NCBI GenBank assembly: GCA_016874895.1
Contig: VGSX01000104.1
Span: 1-11,011, forward strand
Length of the DNA: 11,011 nucleotides
From: Deltaproteobacteria bacterium
Lineage (GTDB): Bacteria > Desulfobacterota > Desulfobaccia > Desulfobaccales > Desulfobaccaceae
Direction: 5' to 3'
Of the stretch, positions 1 to 7,609 are shown in pieces (position 1 is the stretch's first letter; the number at the start of each line of letters is the position of its first letter). The notes beneath the pieces were generated by a model. It was not told where the DNA came from and did no database searches. It was given only the letters and a program-made list of their open reading frames with translations. The position numbers were made by a program, and so were the translations under genes.

Positions 1-1
1 C

Positions 2-3000
2 TGGGGCTTATGGGTTTCGGGGCTAGTTCCGATTATCGACCCGCAAACCGGTGAAATGCTGGCGGTGCTGGGTATGGATATAACCGCCCGTACCTGGAAT
101 TGGCAGGTGGCGGGGCGCGCCGCTTTGCCTGTGGGGCTCATTCTGGCGCTGCTCATCAGCACGGCCGCCGTCTTGGCTGCTACCCGCCGGGCCGAGGCTA
201 CCCCCAAGCCGGTGCTCCGGCGCCTCTTACCCCCGCTGACGGCCTTACTGATCATGCTCATTGCTGGTGCCGCAGCACTCTTGTGGCAGCAGCAGCGGCA
301 ACGGCTGGTCGAGGAATCCCAAAGAAAATTATCTGAGGTTAATGGCGCTTGGCGCCAGGCTGTGGAAAAGCAGACTACTGGATTAACCAGAATTCTGGAG
401 CGCCTGGTTTCGGACGCTACTTTGCAGAAGGCCCTGCGGGAGCGAAACGCCGACCGTTTACTGGCCATCTGGCGACCGGTGTTTGAAACGCTCCAGTGGC
501 AGAACTCCCTCGCACACTTCCATTTCCTTGATGCCCAGCGTATTTTCCTGCTGGGTTTCGCTAATCCTGATAAATACAGCCGTTTGAAAGATCGCTTTAC
601 ATCCCTTCAGGCCGAACGGACCGGCAAGACCGCCTCCGGTATCGAGCTCGGGCCGTTGGGGGGCTTCCTCCTCTGGGTGGTGCAGCCAGTCTTTGCCAAC
701 GGCAAGCTTATCGGCTATGTGGAACTGGGAAAGGCAATCGATGAAGTCTTTTCCTCACTGCACTACCACTCCGGACTTGAGATTGCCGTGACTATCCGTA
801 AGGATCATCTTGACCGGGGGAATTGGAAAAAGGAGACGAGCCTCCCCGGTTCGGAAAGCGACTGGGACCGCCTGCCAGGAAGCGTGATTGTCTATGCTTC
901 CCAGGCCCGTCTGCCCGATGTCCTGGCGTTGTTGGGTGATCGCGATCCGGCGGACGAACAAAACCCCGGTGAGATCAGCCAGGAGATAGCCTGTGAGGGG
1001 AAAGCCTGGATGGTCTCTGCCTCCCCTTTACGGGACGCTTCCGGCCAGGAGGTCGGCAGCCTGCTGGTCATGATCGATGTCTCAGCCCAGAAAGCTGCCT
1101 ACGCCAGGTGGCTGGGCCTCTTGGGCACCTCCAGTGGGGTAATCTTGTTCGGATTGCTCTGTTTTGTCTGGGTCATCCTGCGCCGCACCGACCGGGGGAT
1201 TCGCCTCCAACAGGAGGAACTGCGCCAGAGCGAAGCCAAGTATCGTCTTGTCTTTGAAAACGCCCCCCTGGGGATTATGCACTATGACCAAGAAGGCACC
1301 ATTACCGATCTGAATGAGGCCTTTGCCGGCATTTTCGGGCCCGGCCGGGAAGAAATTATCGGCTTCAACATCCCCCGGCAACTGCATAACGAACAGCTCC
1401 GCCAAGCCCTGGGGGCCTCTCTCAACGGCCAGATCGGCTATTATGAAGGGGAATATCTCTCGGATACCGATGGGCGTCCGGTGCAGATACGCGCTTTTTT
1501 CCGGAGTGTGTTCACGGAAACAGGAACATTCCTGGGGGGAGTAAGCATCTTCGAAGATTTTTCGGAAAGATACCGCGCCGAACAGAAGCAGCAGGAGTCC
1601 CTTAATTTTCTTCAAATTCTCCTGGATGCCATTCCCAACCCGGTTTTCTATAAAGACACCTCTGGCATCTATCTGGGATGCAACAAAGCCTGTGAGGCAG
1701 CCTGGGGCCGATCCAGAGAAAACCTGATCGGCAGGACGGACTTCGAGGTGCATCCTGAAAATCTGGCGGCCTTACATGAGGCCCAGGACAGAAAACTGCT
1801 CAGCCACCCCGGAGATATCTTCTATGACATCACCTATGAAGCTGCTGACCGGATCAGGAAAACCATTCTCATCCACAAGGCCACCTTTCATAAACTGGAT
1901 GGCAGGTTGGGCGGGATTATCGGTGTGGAGGTTGACCTCACCGAGCGCAAACAAGCTGAGGAGGAACTGGAGCAATCTCTCTCCCTGCTGAAGGCAACCC
2001 TGGAATCCACCACCGATGGCCTGTTAGTAATTGACACCTCCGACAGGATTGTCGTCTATAATAATAAATTTGCCCAGATGTGGCGGATTCCCGAGACAGT
2101 CCTGATCTCCCGCCAGGACGACCGAGCCCTGGCCTATGTCCTGGAACAATTACGGGACCCTGAAGGTTTCCTCAGTAAAGTGAAGTCGTTATATAGCCGA
2201 CCGGAGGCGGAAAGCTATGATCTGCTGGAATTTAAGGACGGCAGAGTTTTTGAACGCTATTCCCAGCCCCAGAGGATCGGCCAGCACATTGTCGGCCGAG
2301 TTTGGAGTTTCCGGGACATCACCGAAAAACGGCGTATGGAAGATAGTCTGATACAGGCCCAAAAGATGGAAGCGGTGGGGCGCCTGGCCGGCGGGGTGGC
2401 GCATGATTTCAACAATCTTTTATCTGCTATTATCGGATACAGTGAAATTCTTATGCTGGACCTGAAAACGAGTGATCCTTTTTACAACTATGCTCAAGAA
2501 ATTCTGCGGGCCGGTAAAAGAGGGGAAGCGCTAACCCGGCAGTTGTTGGCCTTCAGCCGGAAACAGATTCTGCAGCCTCAGGTAATCGATCTTAATACCG
2601 TGATTACCGACATGAAGACAATGCTGCAGGTTCTCCTCGGTGAGAATATCAAGCTGGTGACCGTCTCGGACTCGGCCCTGGGGGCTGTCAGAGTGGACCC
2701 GGGGCAGATGGAGCAGGTCATTATGAACCTGGCGGTGAACGCCCGAGACGCCATGCCCTTCGGAGGAGTGCTCACCTTAGAGACGGCCAACGTCACATTA
2801 GATGAGGATTATACCAGCCGACAGATTGCAGGGAATTTAGGGCCCTACGTCATGCTGACAGTAAGCGATACCGGGGAGGGCATGGATTCTGAAGTCCAGG
2901 CCCATATGTTCGAGCCTTTTTTTACCACCAAAGACCAGGGCAAAGGGACAGGTCTGGGTCTGGCCACGGTGTATGGGATTGTCAAACAGAGTGGCGGCTT

Positions 3001-3496
3001 CATTAATGTCTACAGTGAATCCGGGAAAGGCTCGGTCTTCAAGATTTACCTGCCGCAAGCGCAAGAACCATTGGAGATGGCGCAGGTAAGAGAAATCTCT
3101 CCGGAACAGTTGGCCGGACAGGAAACCGTGCTACTCGTAGAGGATAATGATTCCCTGCGCCCGTTAATCGGGCGGGCTCTGGAAAAATACGGCTATCAGG
3201 TCCTGGAGGCCCGTGATGGCTATGAAGCCTTGTCGCAGGTAAAGCAGCATCCGGGAAACATCTCGCTGATGGTTACCGATGTAGTGATGCCGGGTATAAG
3301 CGGCAGCAGGCTGGCCGAGAGCTTAAAAACGTTGCAGCCCGACATGAAAGTAATCTACATGTCCGGTTACACCGAGGATGTCATACTCCGCCACGGCGTC
3401 CAGGAAAAAAGCATAAACTTTATCCAAAAACCATTCAATATAGCACATCTCTTAATAAAAATGCGGGAAGTCATCGCCCCCGGCCCTGTTTCTTAA
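2..3496 (+). CDS. Hybrid sensor histidine kinase, Cache/PAS/HisKA/HATPase/receiver (5' partial)
   Basis: Membrane sensor kinase that should autophosphorylate on His and pass phosphate to its own receiver domain. The frame is open to the left edge and the residues before the first ATG (56) read like the end of a Cache-type sensor domain, so the true start is outside. Counting from the ATG at 56: helix 1 at about 22-41, a short basic loop, helix 2 at about 57-77, an extracytoplasmic region at 78-350 resembling the double-Cache sensor of two-component kinases, and helix 3 at about 352-376. PAS domains follow at about 391-507, 518-632 and 640-755. The HisKA motif GGVAHDFNNLL carries His783 (codon 2402-2404). 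The ATPase part shows an N box (NLAVNARDAM), DTGEGM, FEPFFTTK and GTGLGLA. The receiver (about 1025-1140) has VEDND, phosphoacceptor Asp1075 in VTDVVMPG, and Lys1125 in QKPF. The signal sensed cannot be read from sequence. There is no neighbouring regulator gene in view, so the output may go to a distant partner. Confidence 0.93.
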   Translation, partial: WGLWVSGLVPIIDPQTGEMLAVLGMDITARTWNWQVAGRAALPVGLILALLISTAAVLAATRRAEATPKPVLRRLLPPLTALLIMLIAGAAALLWQQQRQRLVEESQRKLSEVNGAWRQAVEKQTTGLTRILERLVSDATLQKALRERNADRLLAIWRPVFETLQWQNSLAHFHFLDAQRIFLLGFANPDKYSRLKDRFTSLQAERTGKTASGIELGPLGGFLLWVVQPVFANGKLIGYVELGKAIDEVFSSLHYHSGLEIAVTIRKDHLDRGNWKKETSLPGSESDWDRLPGSVIVYASQARLPDVLALLGDRDPADEQNPGEISQEIACEGKAWMVSASPLRDASGQEVGSLLVMIDVSAQKAAYARWLGLLGTSSGVILFGLLCFVWVILRRTDRGIRLQQEELRQSEAKYRLVFENAPLGIMHYDQEGTITDLNEAFAGIFGPGREEIIGFNIPRQLHNEQLRQALGASLNGQIGYYEGEYLSDTDGRPVQIRAFFRSVFTETGTFLGGVSIFEDFSERYRAEQKQQESLNFLQILLDAIPNPVFYKDTSGIYLGCNKACEAAWGRSRENLIGRTDFEVHPENLAALHEAQDRKLLSHPGDIFYDITYEAADRIRKTILIHKATFHKLDGRLGGIIGVEVDLTERKQAEEELEQSLSLLKATLESTTDGLLVIDTSDRIVVYNNKFAQMWRIPETVLISRQDDRALAYVLEQLRDPEGFLSKVKSLYSRPEAESYDLLEFKDGRVFERYSQPQRIGQHIVGRVWSFRDITEKRRMEDSLIQAQKMEAVGRLAGGVAHDFNNLLSAIIGYSEILMLDLKTSDPFYNYAQEILRAGKRGEALTRQLLAFSRKQILQPQVIDLNTVITDMKTMLQVLLGENIKLVTVSDSALGAVRVDPGQMEQVIMNLAVNARDAMPFGGVLTLETANVTLDEDYTSRQIAGNLGPYVMLTVSDTGEGMDSEVQAHMFEPFFTTKDQGKGTGLGLATVYGIVKQSGGFINVYSESGKGSVFKIYLPQAQEPLEMAQVREISPEQLAGQETVLLVEDNDSLRPLIGRALEKYGYQVLEARDGYEALSQVKQHPGNISLMVTDVVMPGISGSRLAESLKTLQPDMKVIYMSGYTEDVILRHGVQEKSINFIQKPFNIAHLLIKMREVIAPGPVS

Positions 3497-3646
3497 AACC
3501 CGAATTCTGTGTGATCAATCGGATCATCGGCATAACCGCTGGAGACTATAGCCTTCACCTGGGATCAATCTGCTGCAACCGCCTAACCCCTTACGATTTA
3601 ACAATTATTATTATAAGTTATAGTCAGGGCGGGATATCAAAAAACA

Positions 3647-3675
3647 TTGACGGCCTCGGCTTAGTGCTTTAGTAT
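3647..3675 (+). promoter_or_regulatory. Candidate sigma70 promoter of gap operon
   Basis: TTGACG at 3647-3652 and TAGTAT at 3670-3675 are separated by exactly 17 bp. The -35 matches TTGACA at 5 of 6 positions and the -10 matches TATAAT at 4 of 6. Transcription would start near 3682, giving a leader of about 68 nt before gap. The preceding stretch (3497-3646) holds no gene and no convincing terminator for the kinase gene. Confidence 0.6.
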
Positions 3676-3709
3676 AAAGAATATTCCAAGAGATCAAGAC
3701 GCAAGCCAT

Positions 3710-3732
3710 CCCTGGCCTTGCCGAGGTCAGGG
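3710..3732 (+). other. Hairpin in gap leader
   Basis: CCCTGGCC (3710-3717) can pair with GGTCAGGG (3725-3732) across a 7-nt loop, giving 8 pairs of which one is G-U. It ends only a few bases before the purine-rich Shine-Dalgarno stretch (AAAGGGGAG, ending at 3742), so it could affect mRNA stability or ribosome access. The structure is seen in sequence. Its function is inference. Confidence 0.4.
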
Positions 3733-3749
3733 GAAAGGGGAGATTTGCT

Positions 3750-4763
3750 ATGCCAGTCCGTGTTGCGATTAACGGCTTCGGCCGCATCGGCCGGTGTTTA
3801 GCCCGGGTGATTCTCACGGAGCACAAGGACGTCGAGTTGATGGCGGTTAACAGCCGGGGTGATACCGAATCCCTGGCCCTATTGTTTAAATATGATTCCA
3901 TTCACGGGATATTTGCCGGAACGGTGGAAGCCAGAGCCGAGAGTCTGGTGATCAATGGCAAGGAAGTGCATATGACCCGAGTGGATGATCCGCGCCAGCT
4001 TCCCTGGAAAGAGATGGGGGTGGACATCGTCCTGGAGTCCACCGGGGTTTTCCGGGACAGGGCCTCCAACGAAGGCCACCTGATGGCGGGGGCCAAAAAA
4101 GTCATCTTGGGCGCGCCCGGGAAGAAAGTGGACGCCACCTTTGTCATGGGGGTGAATGAGAAGACCTACGATCCGGAAAAACATGTCGTGGTTTCCAATG
4201 CCTCCTGCACCACCAACTGCCTGGCGCCGGTGGTTCAGGTGCTGCACCGGAATTTCGGGGTGGAATATGGACTGATGACCACGGTGCATTCCTATACCAT
4301 GGATCAGCGCCTGTTGGACGGCTCCCATCAGGACCCCCGCCGGGCCCGGGCCGCAGCCCTTTCCATGGTACCCACCAGCACCGGGGCGGCCAAAGCGGTG
4401 GCGGAGGTATTACCGGAGCTTAAAGGCCGGCTGGATGGATTATCGGTGCGGGTTCCCACGGCCAATGTTTCCATCGTGGATTTTAATGCCCTAGTAAAAA
4501 AGCCGACATCCAAAGAAGAGGTCAACGAAGCCTTCCAGAAGGCGGCGACGGGAGAGTTGCAGGGCATTCTGCAATTGGTCAATCTCCCGCTGGTATCCAT
4601 TGACTATAATAGCTGTCCTTATTCGGCCAGTGTGGATGCCGAGCTGACCGCGGTGATGCAGGGAGCCATGGTCAAGGTGATGGCTTGGTATGACAACGAA
4701 ATGGGCTTTTCCCACCGGATGGTGGACCTGGCCGCGTACATGGGGCAGAGGCTGGAAAGTTAG
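3750..4763 (+). CDS. gap: Glyceraldehyde-3-phosphate dehydrogenase, type I
   Basis: Cytosolic enzyme interconverting glyceraldehyde 3-phosphate and 1,3-bisphosphoglycerate in glycolysis/gluconeogenesis. It has 337 residues, the usual family length. The Rossmann motif INGFGRIGR is at 7-15, the active-site SNASCTTNC carries catalytic Cys153, and His180 lies in TTVHSYT. ARAAALSMVPTSTGAAKAV and the C-terminal WYDNEMGFSHRMVDL are also typical. The ATG at 3750 has AAAGGGGAG ending 7 nt upstream and begins exactly at the family N-terminus. The cofactor site departs from the NAD-specific pattern: the usual Asp after AVN is Ser35, and the usual Leu-Pro before HxD is Gly191-Ser192, as in NADP-using or dual-specificity enzymes. 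It is first in the unit with pgk and tpiA, which encode adjacent pathway steps. Confidence 0.97.
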   Translation: MPVRVAINGFGRIGRCLARVILTEHKDVELMAVNSRGDTESLALLFKYDSIHGIFAGTVEARAESLVINGKEVHMTRVDDPRQLPWKEMGVDIVLESTGVFRDRASNEGHLMAGAKKVILGAPGKKVDATFVMGVNEKTYDPEKHVVVSNASCTTNCLAPVVQVLHRNFGVEYGLMTTVHSYTMDQRLLDGSHQDPRRARAAALSMVPTSTGAAKAVAEVLPELKGRLDGLSVRVPTANVSIVDFNALVKKPTSKEEVNEAFQKAATGELQGILQLVNLPLVSIDYNSCPYSASVDAELTAVMQGAMVKVMAWYDNEMGFSHRMVDLAAYMGQRLES

Positions 4764-4776
4764 GCGACAGGGTAGG

Positions 4777-4811
4777 CACCCTGGTGGCGGCCAAACCCAT
4801 GGCCAAGGGTG
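4777..4811 (+). other. Imperfect hairpin between gap and pgk
   Basis: CACCCT (4777-4782) is complementary to AGGGTG (4806-4811), and GGCC (4789-4792) to GGCC (4801-4804) inside it. The 90-bp spacer is otherwise featureless until the pgk ribosome-binding site. With no T-tract it is not an intrinsic terminator. It could be a stability or processing element between operon genes, or chance in GC-rich DNA. Confidence 0.3.
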
Positions 4812-4842
4812 GCTATGAGATAGAAACCACTGAGACGATTAA

Positions 4843-4856
4843 AGGAGGTCGGGGTG
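4843..4856 (+). promoter_or_regulatory. Strong Shine-Dalgarno setting the pgk GTG start
   Basis: AGGAGG at 4843-4848 lies 5 nt before GTG at 4854. No in-frame ATG gives the expected N-terminus, so the Shine-Dalgarno match decides for GTG as the start codon. Confidence 0.8.
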
Positions 4857-6056
4857 AAGTTTCTACAAGATGCGGACATTCGAGGAAAAACAGTTTTTAT
4901 TCGGGTGGATTTCAACGTTCCCCTGGACCGGAACCAGAACATTACGGACGATAGCCGGATCAGGGCGGTTTTACCGACGGTCAACTACTGTTTAGACGAA
5001 GACGCCAAGGTTATCCTGGCTTCCCACCTGGGTCGGCCCAAAGGCTCGGACCCGATGTTGTCCCTGGCGCCGGTGGCCCGGCGTCTAAGCCGCCTGTTGC
5101 ACAAAACAGTGAAGTTCGCCCCTGACTGCATCGGGCCGGAAACTCAGCAGAGGAAAAGGGAAATGCAAGCTGGGGACGTGCTGCTGCTGGAAAACCTGCG
5201 TTTTTATCCCGGAGAAACAAAGAACGATCCTGATTTTGCCCGGCAGCTCATGGAGGGGGTGGACGTTTACGTCAACGACGCCTTTGCGGTGGGCCACCGG
5301 GCCCATGCCTCGGTCCACGCGGTCACCCAATTCGCCCCCGTCTGCGTGGCCGGCTTCCTGATGCGGGATGAGGTGCACTATTTCCATAAATCCATGGAGG
5401 ACCCGGCCCGGCCGCTGGTGGCCATCATCGGCGGTGCCAAGATCTCCAGCAAACTCACGGCCTTGTTCAATCTGATGCAGCACGTGGACAAACTCATCAT
5501 CGGCGGGGCCATGGCCAACACTTTTATCAAGGCCAAGGGCTATGAAGTGGGCAAATCCCTGGTGGATGACAGCCTCGTGGATACGGCCAAGGAATTGATG
5601 GACCTGGCCATTCAGAAAAAGGTAAAATTCTACCTGCCGGTGGATTGCGTCGTGGCAGACAGCCTGGATACCCGGGCCGAGTCCAAAGTCACCACCATTC
5701 AGGAAGTGCCGGAGGATTGGCTCATTGCCGACATCGGTCCCGCCACCATTACCTTGTTCAACGAGGCCCTGCAGAACGCCAAGACGGTGGTGTGGAACGG
5801 TCCCATGGGGGCCTTTGAGATCGACGCCTTCAGCCGGGGCACCATGGCCATGGTGCACAACGTGGCTAACTCCTTTGCCCTGACCATCGTGGGCGGGGGC
5901 GATACCGACGTGGCCATCCACAAAGCCGGAGAGGCCAATAAGATCTCCTACATTTCCACCGGCGGCGGGGCCTTCCTGGAACTGCTGGAAGGCAAGAAAC
6001 TGCCCGGCATCAAGGCCCTGGAAGACTGGCACGCCAAAAACCGGGAGGCGGCATGA
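4854..6056 (+). CDS. pgk: Phosphoglycerate kinase
   Basis: Cytosolic kinase transferring phosphate between 1,3-bisphosphoglycerate and ADP, the step next to GAPDH. The 400-residue length is normal for the family. Visible signatures in order: RVDFNVPLD (17-25), ASHLGRPKG (56-64), LLENLRFYPGE (111-121), NDAFAVGHRAHAS (141-153), IIGGAKISSK (191-200), IIGGAMANTF, VVWNGPMGAFE, and the nucleotide-binding GGGDT (347-351) followed by STGGGAFLELLEGK. The NDAF segment has AVG where many enzymes have GTA/GAA, a mild variant. Translation starts at GTG behind a strong Shine-Dalgarno. The stop overlaps the tpiA start as ATGA, so the two are probably translationally coupled. A long open frame on the opposite strand is a codon-bias shadow. 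Confidence 0.98.
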   Translation: MKFLQDADIRGKTVFIRVDFNVPLDRNQNITDDSRIRAVLPTVNYCLDEDAKVILASHLGRPKGSDPMLSLAPVARRLSRLLHKTVKFAPDCIGPETQQRKREMQAGDVLLLENLRFYPGETKNDPDFARQLMEGVDVYVNDAFAVGHRAHASVHAVTQFAPVCVAGFLMRDEVHYFHKSMEDPARPLVAIIGGAKISSKLTALFNLMQHVDKLIIGGAMANTFIKAKGYEVGKSLVDDSLVDTAKELMDLAIQKKVKFYLPVDCVVADSLDTRAESKVTTIQEVPEDWLIADIGPATITLFNEALQNAKTVVWNGPMGAFEIDAFSRGTMAMVHNVANSFALTIVGGGDTDVAIHKAGEANKISYISTGGGAFLELLEGKKLPGIKALEDWHAKNREAA

Positions 6057-6823
6057 GTTCCTCAGCCAGAACACGCAGACCGCTGGCAGCCGGCAACTGG
6101 AAGATGCACAAGACCCTGGCCGAAGCCCAGGCCCTGGCCCGGGAGATCATGGCCGGTTGCCGGGACATGGCCGCCGAGGTGGCCCTGGCCCCGCCCTTTA
6201 CCGCCCTGAGCATCGTGGCCCAGGAAATCAGCGGCTCAGCCATCCGGCTGGCGGCCCAGGACGTGTTCTGGGAAAATCAAGGGGCTTATACCGGGGCCAT
6301 CTCCCCGGGAATGCTCCTGGACGTGGGCTGCCGCTACGTGATTATCGGGCATTCGGAACGGCGGCAGTATTTCGGGGAAACCGACGAAACGGTTAACAAG
6401 AAGATCAAGGCCGCTCTGGGGGTCGGGCTGGCTCCCATTGTCTGCATCGGTGAAACCCTGGCCCAACGGGAGGCCCAGGAGACCTTAAATGTCATAACCA
6501 CCCAGCTTGCCCAGGGACTGGCGGGTCTGCTTCCAGAAGAAATGAGCCGCCTGGTACTGGCTTACGAACCGGTGTGGGCCATCGGCACGGGGCGCACGGC
6601 CACGCCGGAACAGGCCCAGGAGGTGCACCGCTTCATCCGGCAATGGCTGACGGAACAGGCCGGGCCCGAAGTGGCCCAGGGTTTGCGGATACTCTACGGC
6701 GGCAGCGTCACCCCGGATAATATCCGGGAACTTTCCCAAGCCCCGGATATTGACGGGGCCCTGGTGGGGGGAGCTTCGCTAAAAGCCGCCTCGTTCTTAA
6801 AAATTGTGGCCATGGGAGAGTAA
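6053..6823 (+). CDS. tpiA: Triosephosphate isomerase
   Basis: Interconverts dihydroxyacetone phosphate and glyceraldehyde 3-phosphate, supplying the substrate of the gap product. It has 256 residues, a normal length. The substrate-binding AGNWKMHKT has Lys17, IIGHSERRQYFGE has the electrophile His100, LAYEPVWAIGTGRTATP has the catalytic base Glu172 and loop 6, and LYGGSVTPDN and GALVGGASLK form the phosphate-binding C-terminal part. All catalytic residues are present. The start ATG overlaps the pgk stop by 4 bp, with GGGAGG (6043-6048) 4 nt upstream inside pgk. The first nine residues before PLAAGNWK are basic and slightly longer than usual, but no internal start is better placed. Confidence 0.98.
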   Translation: MSSSARTRRPLAAGNWKMHKTLAEAQALAREIMAGCRDMAAEVALAPPFTALSIVAQEISGSAIRLAAQDVFWENQGAYTGAISPGMLLDVGCRYVIIGHSERRQYFGETDETVNKKIKAALGVGLAPIVCIGETLAQREAQETLNVITTQLAQGLAGLLPEEMSRLVLAYEPVWAIGTGRTATPEQAQEVHRFIRQWLTEQAGPEVAQGLRILYGGSVTPDNIRELSQAPDIDGALVGGASLKAASFLKIVAMGE

Positions 6824-6910
6824 GGATCGTGGCAATTGTCAGGGGCCAGAACAATGTTGGGGGGAAAGCGCCGCGCATCCCGTCTTCGTCAACCTTTTCA
6901 GTATGTTATG

Positions 6911-6973
6911 TGTTGGTCAAATGTCCATAAGATACTGCTCCACCGTTTAGCCTGGTCCAGGCTTGATCCAACA
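6911..6973 (+). other. Foldable element in tpiA-secG spacer
   Basis: The 276-bp spacer (6824-7099) contains no gene. In it, TGTTGGTCAA (6911-6920) pairs with TTGATCCAACA (6963-6973), 10 pairs with one bulged T. Nested at the 3' side is GCCTG-GTC-CAGGC (6950-6962), which would stack directly on the outer stem. It does not match an RNA family I recognise, and no T-tract follows. It may be a leader structure for secG, a processing site, or a chance fold. Confidence 0.35.
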
Positions 6974-7061
6974 GAGCATTCGGGGTAAGGGGGCGGTGGG
7001 CAGTAAAGTATCTCATGGGAAAGGGGTTACTGCGTATCCCGGAAAAAAATCGGGCATAGGG

Positions 7062-7090
7062 TTGTTTTTTTTAACCTGATGGTGTATAAA
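7062..7090 (+). promoter_or_regulatory. Candidate promoter immediately upstream of secG
   Basis: TTGTTT (7062-7067) and TATAAA (7085-7090) are 17 bp apart. The -10 matches at 5 of 6 positions, while the -35 keeps only TTG. Initiation would fall near 7097-7100, at or next to the preferred secG ATG (7100), so the transcript would be nearly leaderless. The region is AT-rich, so chance matches are likely. Confidence 0.35.
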
Positions 7091-7099
7091 TATATAGAT

Positions 7100-7417
7100 A
7101 TGATTACAATTACGACAATTCTGCATATTATCGTCTGCTTGGCCCTGATCTGCATCGTGCTCTTGCAGACAGGTCGGGGGGCAGGCATCGGGGCGGCCTT
7201 TGGGGGGTCCAGCCAGACCTTCTTTGGCAGTTCCGGGGCCACGCCGTTTTTGGCCAAGTTGACGGCAGTTGCCGCGGTTTTATTCATGGTGACCTCCCTG
7301 GCCCTGACGTTCATGGGCCAACGCGGGGGGGTCTCGGTGATGGAGGGAGTGGCGCCCTCACCGCCGGCCCAAACGGCCCCGGCGGAGACATCTCCCCTGG
7401 CCGAACCGCCAAAATAA
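7100..7417 (+). CDS. secG: Preprotein translocase subunit SecG
   Basis: Small inner-membrane subunit of the SecYEG protein-export channel. Two hydrophobic helices (about residues 3-23 and 50-69) flank the conserved cytoplasmic loop, with LLQTGRGAGIGAAFGGSS followed by FFGSSGATPFL, the family hallmark. The tail is Pro/Ala-rich. I chose ATG 7100 (105 aa) over the upstream in-frame ATG 7079 (112 aa) because SecG proteins normally begin with a short Met-plus-hydrophobic stretch, and the extra residues MVYKYID are unlike the family. Neither ATG has a good Shine-Dalgarno. It lies downstream of tpiA and 9 nt before a tRNA-Leu gene. Confidence 0.93.
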   Translation: MITITTILHIIVCLALICIVLLQTGRGAGIGAAFGGSSQTFFGSSGATPFLAKLTAVAAVLFMVTSLALTFMGQRGGVSVMEGVAPSPPAQTAPAETSPLAEPPK

Positions 7418-7426
7418 CATTTATCT

Positions 7427-7512
7427 GCCGAAGTGGTGGAATCTGGTAGACACGCCATCTTGAGGGGGTGGTGGGGAGACCCGTGCGGGTTCAAATCCCG
7501 CCTTCGGCACCA
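7427..7512 (+). tRNA. tRNA-Leu (anticodon GAG)
   Basis: Complete class II cloverleaf of 86 nt with encoded CCA. The acceptor GCCGAAG (7427-7433) pairs with CTTCGGC (7502-7508). The anticodon stem is CCATC/GGTGG (7455-7459/7467-7471) with loop TTGAGGG and anticodon GAG at 7462-7464, reading CUC and CUU leucine codons. The long variable arm (7472-7484) has a GGG/CCC stem. The T arm is GCGGG-TTCAAAT-CCCGC (7485-7501). It sits 9 nt after the secG stop and ahead of a strong terminator, so it is probably co-transcribed with secG and processed out. Confidence 0.97.
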
Positions 7513-7575
7513 ATAAAACCCACACGTATAATTAAAGGGCCTCAGAGGTAGATTCGGGCGCATTCCCCAAGTGTC

Positions 7576-7609
7576 CCCCGTCCGGCAGATGATCGGGCGG
7601 GGTTTTTTT
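7576..7609 (+). terminator. Intrinsic terminator after tRNA-Leu
   Basis: CCCCGTCCG (7576-7584) pairs with CGGGCGGGG (7594-7602), 9 pairs including one G-U, across a 9-nt loop, followed directly by seven T (7603-7609). It ends the gap-pgk-tpiA-secG-tRNA unit. Confidence 0.92.

Noticed and set aside
1082..1753. 223-aa open frame on the minus strand
   Set aside because: Antisense to the PAS region of the kinase, with no recognisable domain.
3512..3526. TGATC/GATCA hairpin after the kinase stop as a terminator
   Set aside because: Only 5 pairs, AT-containing, and no T-tract.
5085..6074. 329-aa open frame on the minus strand
   Set aside because: Entirely antisense to pgk, which has every family motif. 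It is low-complexity and Gly/His-rich, typical of a codon-bias shadow.
7038..7072. CCCGG/TCGGG stem followed by eight T as a terminator before secG
   Set aside because: Stem of 5 pairs with one G-U, and the T-run begins about 10 nt after the stem, so it is not a canonical intrinsic terminator.
7427..7512. tRNA-Leu 3' end as an integration site for a mobile island
   Set aside because: No integrase gene and no downstream copy of the tRNA 3' end seen. A terminator and spacer follow instead.
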